Of a stretch of 64,000 nt of DNA, positions 59,763 to 64,000 are shown in pieces (positions within the stretch are counted from its first letter, which is position 1; each line of letters starts with the position of its first letter). Below the pieces are notes generated by a model that did not search any database, had not been told where the DNA came from, and was given only the letters and a program-made list of their open reading frames with translations. The DNA is from Morella rubra (Eukaryota; Streptophyta; Magnoliopsida; Fagales; Myricaceae), in contig CM025849.1 of the NCBI GenBank assembly GCA_003952965.2, positions 1,358,159 through 1,422,158 of the forward strand, written 5' to 3'. The translations under genes were made by a program, and so were the position numbers.

Positions 59763-62223
59763 CTAAAAGTTCCAAGAAAATCATTCCACAAATTTATAGA
59801 CAAAAGACTAATTTGAAGTAAAACCCGATCGTGTGCGATAAGGAGATCAACAGCACAATCCAATGTACAAATTACCACCTAGATGCCAGCACTAAATGTT
59901 CCATCACATATTCAGTTTTATAGTATATTCTGAATGCAGAAGTTGGATCATTATCTGAAAACAAGGGTGGAGTTTGGCTCATCAAGAGAGTACTCACATC
60001 TTTGAAGGACTCACAAAAACAACAAATGATATAGAAAAACCATTTGAGACATCCATAACTAGAGCTGTCTAACACATCTTTATTCTGTATTTTGGCACCA
60101 CAACTAGCTTCTTCACGTTCATAGACCCCTTTCCCCTTCCTAACACATCAGTGGTAGATTCGAATAGCAATCGGCAACTTCAGCAGCGGCCGCAAAAGCT
60201 TGATGTTACAATCCCCACATTCTAATACTATTCAATTTATGGACACAACTAATGTGATAACTGAACTTCAATCCTTTGAAAACAGGACCTGCATACCTAA
60301 CTATTACGCAACCAACTACCATGAGAACATAAATGACTAAAAAGTTTTGTTCCCCCTATTTGGTTTTATTTTCTTTGTATGACCTCACTACATTCATTAT
60401 CTATCTGTGAATATTGGAGGGAGGCATCTTTTGTATCACATCTTGATCCTTCTAGGGTAGACCGGTTGGTTAATATGCACTGCACTTAAGACACATTTTA
60501 TTCCAACAGTAAATACAGCAACAGATTGCTGTGGTTCAACCAGTATAAAACATGTCTCTTAGAGTCATAACACCTGTATTAAGAAAAGATCATTCCAACT
60601 TCGATTCGAAAAATACATATCCTTGTATCAGTGGGAAAAAAGATACAGTTGCTACAGCATATAATCTATTCAAACTATAAAAGGATAGTAGCAGTTTCCT
60701 CGTCACTGAATTATAATCATCAGAAAAAGTCGCTTAGAAACAAAAAATCATCATCAAAAGTCCATCCAGGGTCCAAATCACCAACACATCCAACATGTCA
60801 TTTTATTGACCAGGTTGAAAGAAGAAAATTGCACATGACCTACTAAAATCATACACAATGCTAGGGAAAAAAAAAATCATACACAATGTTTGGCATTCCA
60901 TAGCCACATTCTTCACATGTTTTAGCACTTCCACAACAGGCCGATAAAATCATATCACCGTAAGAGATGCAGATTTTTATTCATTGTCTTGATGGATTTC
61001 AAATCGATCAAACATTACAAAATCTATGAATACTAGGTACACTATTTTCCAATTGTGAAGTTCTCTTGATTTCCACTTGCGGATAATCCTTCTTTCCAAT
61101 CAACCCTCAGTATGGAAAGGTCTGGCCATAATTAAAAGTCTCGCACTTGCCTCCTGAATAGATATGTTTGCTCCAAAAGGATACAACAAAGTAATAAACT
61201 TGTGTGGGGTTACATGATATTGCCCAAAAAAAGATCAAGAATTTCCTTTTTCTTGGTAGTAAAAATCCATATTCTCTAACAGTATGAACGCAATTTTGAA
61301 AGTGGTAATAAGAGCCACAAGCCATTGGTGTAGGTGACTAAAAATCAAATTAAACCTTCCATTTCGAATTACCAAGACACAAGCCAGTTTCACAACTCTC
61401 GTTGCCCTCAGAATTTGGTTTTCCAGTTTAGTAAACAACTTCATTATAACTATTACAAATAGACAAGCACGCAAAAAACCAGAGTAAAGATGGATGTGAG
61501 AGAAACATAAGCACCAATGACACAATAATTTTCTAGAAACAAATAAATAAAGAGGGAAGCCATAACCTAAACAAATAAACCAAAAATTCAATTTCCTTAC
61601 AGTCTACTCATGGTCACGACTAAAAACCAAGTTAAAAGCCTTTATTACGTATATATGAGTATTACGGAACTTATTCTTAGAGCTTTTGCTGACCCATAAG
61701 GACCAGGTTGTGTCCCTTTAATCTCCTGCTGCACCAAGTCTCCAAGCAACAAAAAATCTCATTGTATACACTGAATAAAGTTTGGAGAAACACTGATGCA
61801 TAGAGCTAGTATTATTATTTGACCGCCTTAGGACGTTTCAACCATGGTTTTCAAGACTAGTGACACGGAATGCAGCATGTAACTTTAAACAGTAAATTCG
61901 AAATAGGCAAAGAACCTCTTTAACCTTTGAAAATTAGTAAAAAACGAGAAACAGAAAAAACCTTGAATGTTTAGCTAATTGAATGTGTTTGTATCCATTT
62001 TGAAGCATAATAATTTCCCTCCTTGTTCCAGGAACCAAACTGGGAGTTATGCAAAGGAAAAACGGCAACAGATAACCGCATTACCGAGTGTAAGCAAAAA
62101 CCCTAAGTAGAAAAATTATACAAAACCTGAAGCTCAAATGCATTGTTTTTTTCACATCAACAATGGTCGAGGCACTACATAGAAGAAAGCAACACGAACA
62201 GCTCCAATCCCTTAGATAAGGCT
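59763..62223. other. Unassigned sequence upstream of the isomerase fragment
   Basis: No further isomerase exon found by eye on the minus strand. Isolated exon-like phrases (for example minus strand near 61680-61745, reading EIKGTQPGPYGSAKAL) are not recognised. It could be a very long intron or an unrelated spacer. Confidence 0.35.
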
Positions 62224-62228
62224 AGGGT

Positions 62229-63165
62229 TATTAAAATTACTAGAGTCCAACATTGCTAAAGCCTATGTAAACTCAACAAAATAATATAAGTGAGTACACC
62301 AATAAGCCCAGTTGGGCCTTCCAAGGTCTATAGACCGAACCATTTAAATCTTGTGTCTCACTTATCTCTTTTCTCTCTCTTAGTACAAATAATTTTTCCC
62401 GTTTAAATTTTTTTATTTCTAATATGGTATCAGAGCAAAATATTTCTGGGCATGGACCATGTTCATTCGGCCTGCACTTGAGGGGAGTGTTAGAGTCCCA
62501 CATTGATTAGGGACATTTAATCTTGTGCTTCATATACCTGTTGGGCCACCTCTTCCCATTGTCAATTAGTTTTGGGATGAAACTTGACATGGTATCAGAG
62601 CAATTTCAATCCTAGCTCAGGCTAGCCGACACTCTTGTTGGCTTAGCTCAGCCTAGATCAGGCTTAGTCCAATCTGGCCTAGTTTAGTCATTTTTTGGAT
62701 TTTCCGGCATCACTCCGGGGACCTTCTGGCTTCACTCCAGCTACTTCCGGCATCACTCCAGCAACTTCCCGGCTTCACTCCGGCGACCTTCCGGTATTAC
62801 TCCAGCGACCTTCCAGCTTCACTCCGGCGACTTCCGGCATCACTCCGGCGACTTTTCGGCGTTGTCATTTTTTCTTGAATTATTTTTCTAAGTCCAAACT
62901 CAACGTGTATCCATCTTGAGTTTGTGGGAGAGTATTAAAATTACTAGAGTCCCACATTGCTAAAGCAATGTGGGCTATTGTTCCCAAAGACTTATAAATA
63001 AAGCCTATGTAAACTCAACAGAATATATAAGTGAGTACACCAATAAGCACAGTTGGGCCTTCCAAGGTCTATAGACCGAACCACTTAAATCATGTGTCTC
63101 ACTTATCTCTTTTCTCTCTCTTAGTACAAATAATTTTTCCAATTTAAATTTTTTTATTTCTAACA
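62229..63165 (+). mobile_element. TRIM-type LTR retrotransposon (937 bp) with an extra internal LTR
   Basis: Left LTR 62229-62424 and right LTR 62933-63165 share TATTAAAATTACTAGAGTC to CTAA[C/T]A; the left one lacks about 36 bases. The target duplication is AGGGT (62224-62228 and 63166-63170). The primer-binding site TGGTATCAGAGC follows the left LTR at 62425, and the polypurine tract TTTGTGGGAGAG precedes the right LTR at 62921. Inside, a shorter LTR-like unit (62488-62589, TGTTAGAGTCCC to TTGACA) has its own purine tract before it and its own TGGTATCAGAGC after it. No coding capacity. Confidence 0.88.
62695..62860 (+). repeat. Minisatellite inside the TRIM element
   Basis: About seven imperfect units of 'cttccggcatcactccggcga' (period about 22-24 bases). 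Confidence 0.8.
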
Positions 63166-63170
63166 AGGGT

Positions 63171-63790
63171 TTTTGCAGAAGCAAAAAGCACCTAGACCAA
63201 TTGCCAAAAAATCAAGGAAGAAAATGGAGCTTCGGAGACTGGGCGTTGAAATACCTTTGGTAAACAAACAAAAGTCAGATTCACGATGTTGTACTGAAGT
63301 CTGAAACTAAAGGGTCAAAATGAAAGGGTTTAACTGGATCGAAAGTGTTTTCCCCATCCATGAGAAGCTAGAACGATGAAGAACTCGTGAGACGATGTGA
63401 GAGAAATTTGCAATTGCCCTTCAGACTGAACTACGCCACCATCTAAAATTTAACTCAAGCGCGAATTGCTTTGGAAGAAAAGAACAAATATAGGGCGGGA
63501 AGTCAAAATATATATGCTCATTTTAAGTATAGTAGATGTTTTGAAAACTACTTAGACTTAGTTAATAAATATGTAATTATTACAATAATCATAGGTATAA
63601 TTTAAAATATATTATATAACAACTTTAATTTTCATAACACTCCCTCTAATTTCATTTTTATTAAGTACGTCCTTTAAAATAAAATTTTTCAAATACATGA
63701 CAAAATAAAATTACATATTAAAAGGAATAAAATAATATATTAAATAATTATTAATATTAAATAATTATAATTAATAAATAATTTTTTTTT
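63171..63790. other. Unassigned; leader-like segment then AT-rich DNA
   Basis: 63180-63470 on the minus strand looks like a short 5' UTR/first-exon region, with an ATG at about 63363, but no protein is recognised. 63500-63790 is very AT-rich. Confidence 0.3.
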
Positions 63791-64000
63791 TTCACTTATA
63801 CCTATAGCAGCATTTGTGTCAACAAATGCTACTATCGATACACCTTTAGTAGTGTTTGTGTAAAAAAACGTTTGCTAAAGGTGTAATCTTTAGCGGGAGT
63901 CACTGTGACCGCCGCTATAGATGCCAAAATTATGCCAGTGTTTTTTTCAAACGCTGCTAAAAATTAGACTTTTAGCGGCGTTTTTGAAAAAAATACTACT
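63791..64000. mobile_element. CACTA-like subterminal repeats, cut by window edge
   Basis: CACTTATACC near 63796 is followed by several direct and inverted copies of motifs such as 'tagcggcgttt', 'aaacgctgctaaa' and 'tttagcgggag', the short subterminal repeats typical of plant En/Spm (CACTA) elements. The rest of the element lies outside the window. Confidence 0.55.

Noticed and set aside
62695..62860. Regular spaced repeats as a CRISPR-like array
   Set aside because: Units are contiguous, imperfect and without unique spacers; plant minisatellite within a TRIM.
63340..63370. Minus-strand ATG (MDGENTFDPVKP) as a first exon of the isomerase
   Set aside because: Plant PGIC does not begin this way, and the frame closes quickly.

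Overview
The window is nuclear DNA of a eudicot plant, probably a woody one. The genes are intron-rich with GT-AG introns, and the protein families are plant ones: family 1 beta-glucosidases, F-box/FBA proteins, an LRR receptor kinase tail, plant alpha-SNAP and plant-type cytosolic glucose-6-phosphate isomerase. Copia, MULE, TRIM, MITE and CACTA-like elements are abundant. A run of exactly 1000 N (29184-30183) is a scaffold gap. All calls come from reading and translating the sequence; no database search was run.

Region 1 (1-20.45 kb) is a tandem array of beta-glucosidase genes (minus strand) alternating with F-box genes (plus strand). GH1 copy 1 runs off the left edge and is intact in all ten visible exons. 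GH1 copies 2 and 3 keep the 13-exon layout but carry several frameshifts, stops and splice losses. Of the two F-box genes, the first (4245-5533) has a 2-bp frameshift and the second (12907-14196) is open. The repeat unit is about 8.5-8.9 kb, and a likely crossover junction is visible near 11558-11580. A retroposon shared by copies 2 and 3 but absent from copy 1, and a MITE in the TATA region of only the second F-box gene, order the events.

Region 2 (20.45-30.2 kb) holds about 330-bp tandem repeats, a MULE-type MITE, the C-terminal tail of an LRR receptor kinase, a decayed Copia pol, a roughly 1-kb palindrome, an LTR/primer-binding site of the opposite orientation, and the gap.

Region 3 (30.2-42.1 kb) starts with the first exon of dUTPase (minus), whose N-terminal extension is a triple 29-residue repeat. 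It continues as about 9 kb of gene-poor DNA rich in G and T on the plus strand, a minisatellite, a two-exon GH1 relic and a PPR relic.

Region 4 (42.7-51.8 kb) holds the housekeeping genes. These are an intronless PRP6/STA1 splicing factor, open except for one apparent extra base near its start, an unrecognised 150-codon ORF, and a nine-exon alpha-SNAP gene encoding 289 residues with one GC-AG intron.

Region 5 (53.8-64 kb) contains a truncated PLAC8-family pseudogene abutting a six-exon 3' part of a glucose-6-phosphate isomerase gene (minus). A 3.03-kb Pack-MULE with a perfect 10-bp target duplication sits in one isomerase intron, with the duplication covering the splice donor. It carries a piece of the NEDD8/RUB E1 gene ECR1 with its intron. 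A TRIM retrotransposon with an extra internal LTR and a CACTA-like end complete the window. I see no new multi-gene pathway; the novelty lies in the duplication history and the transposon-gene interactions.
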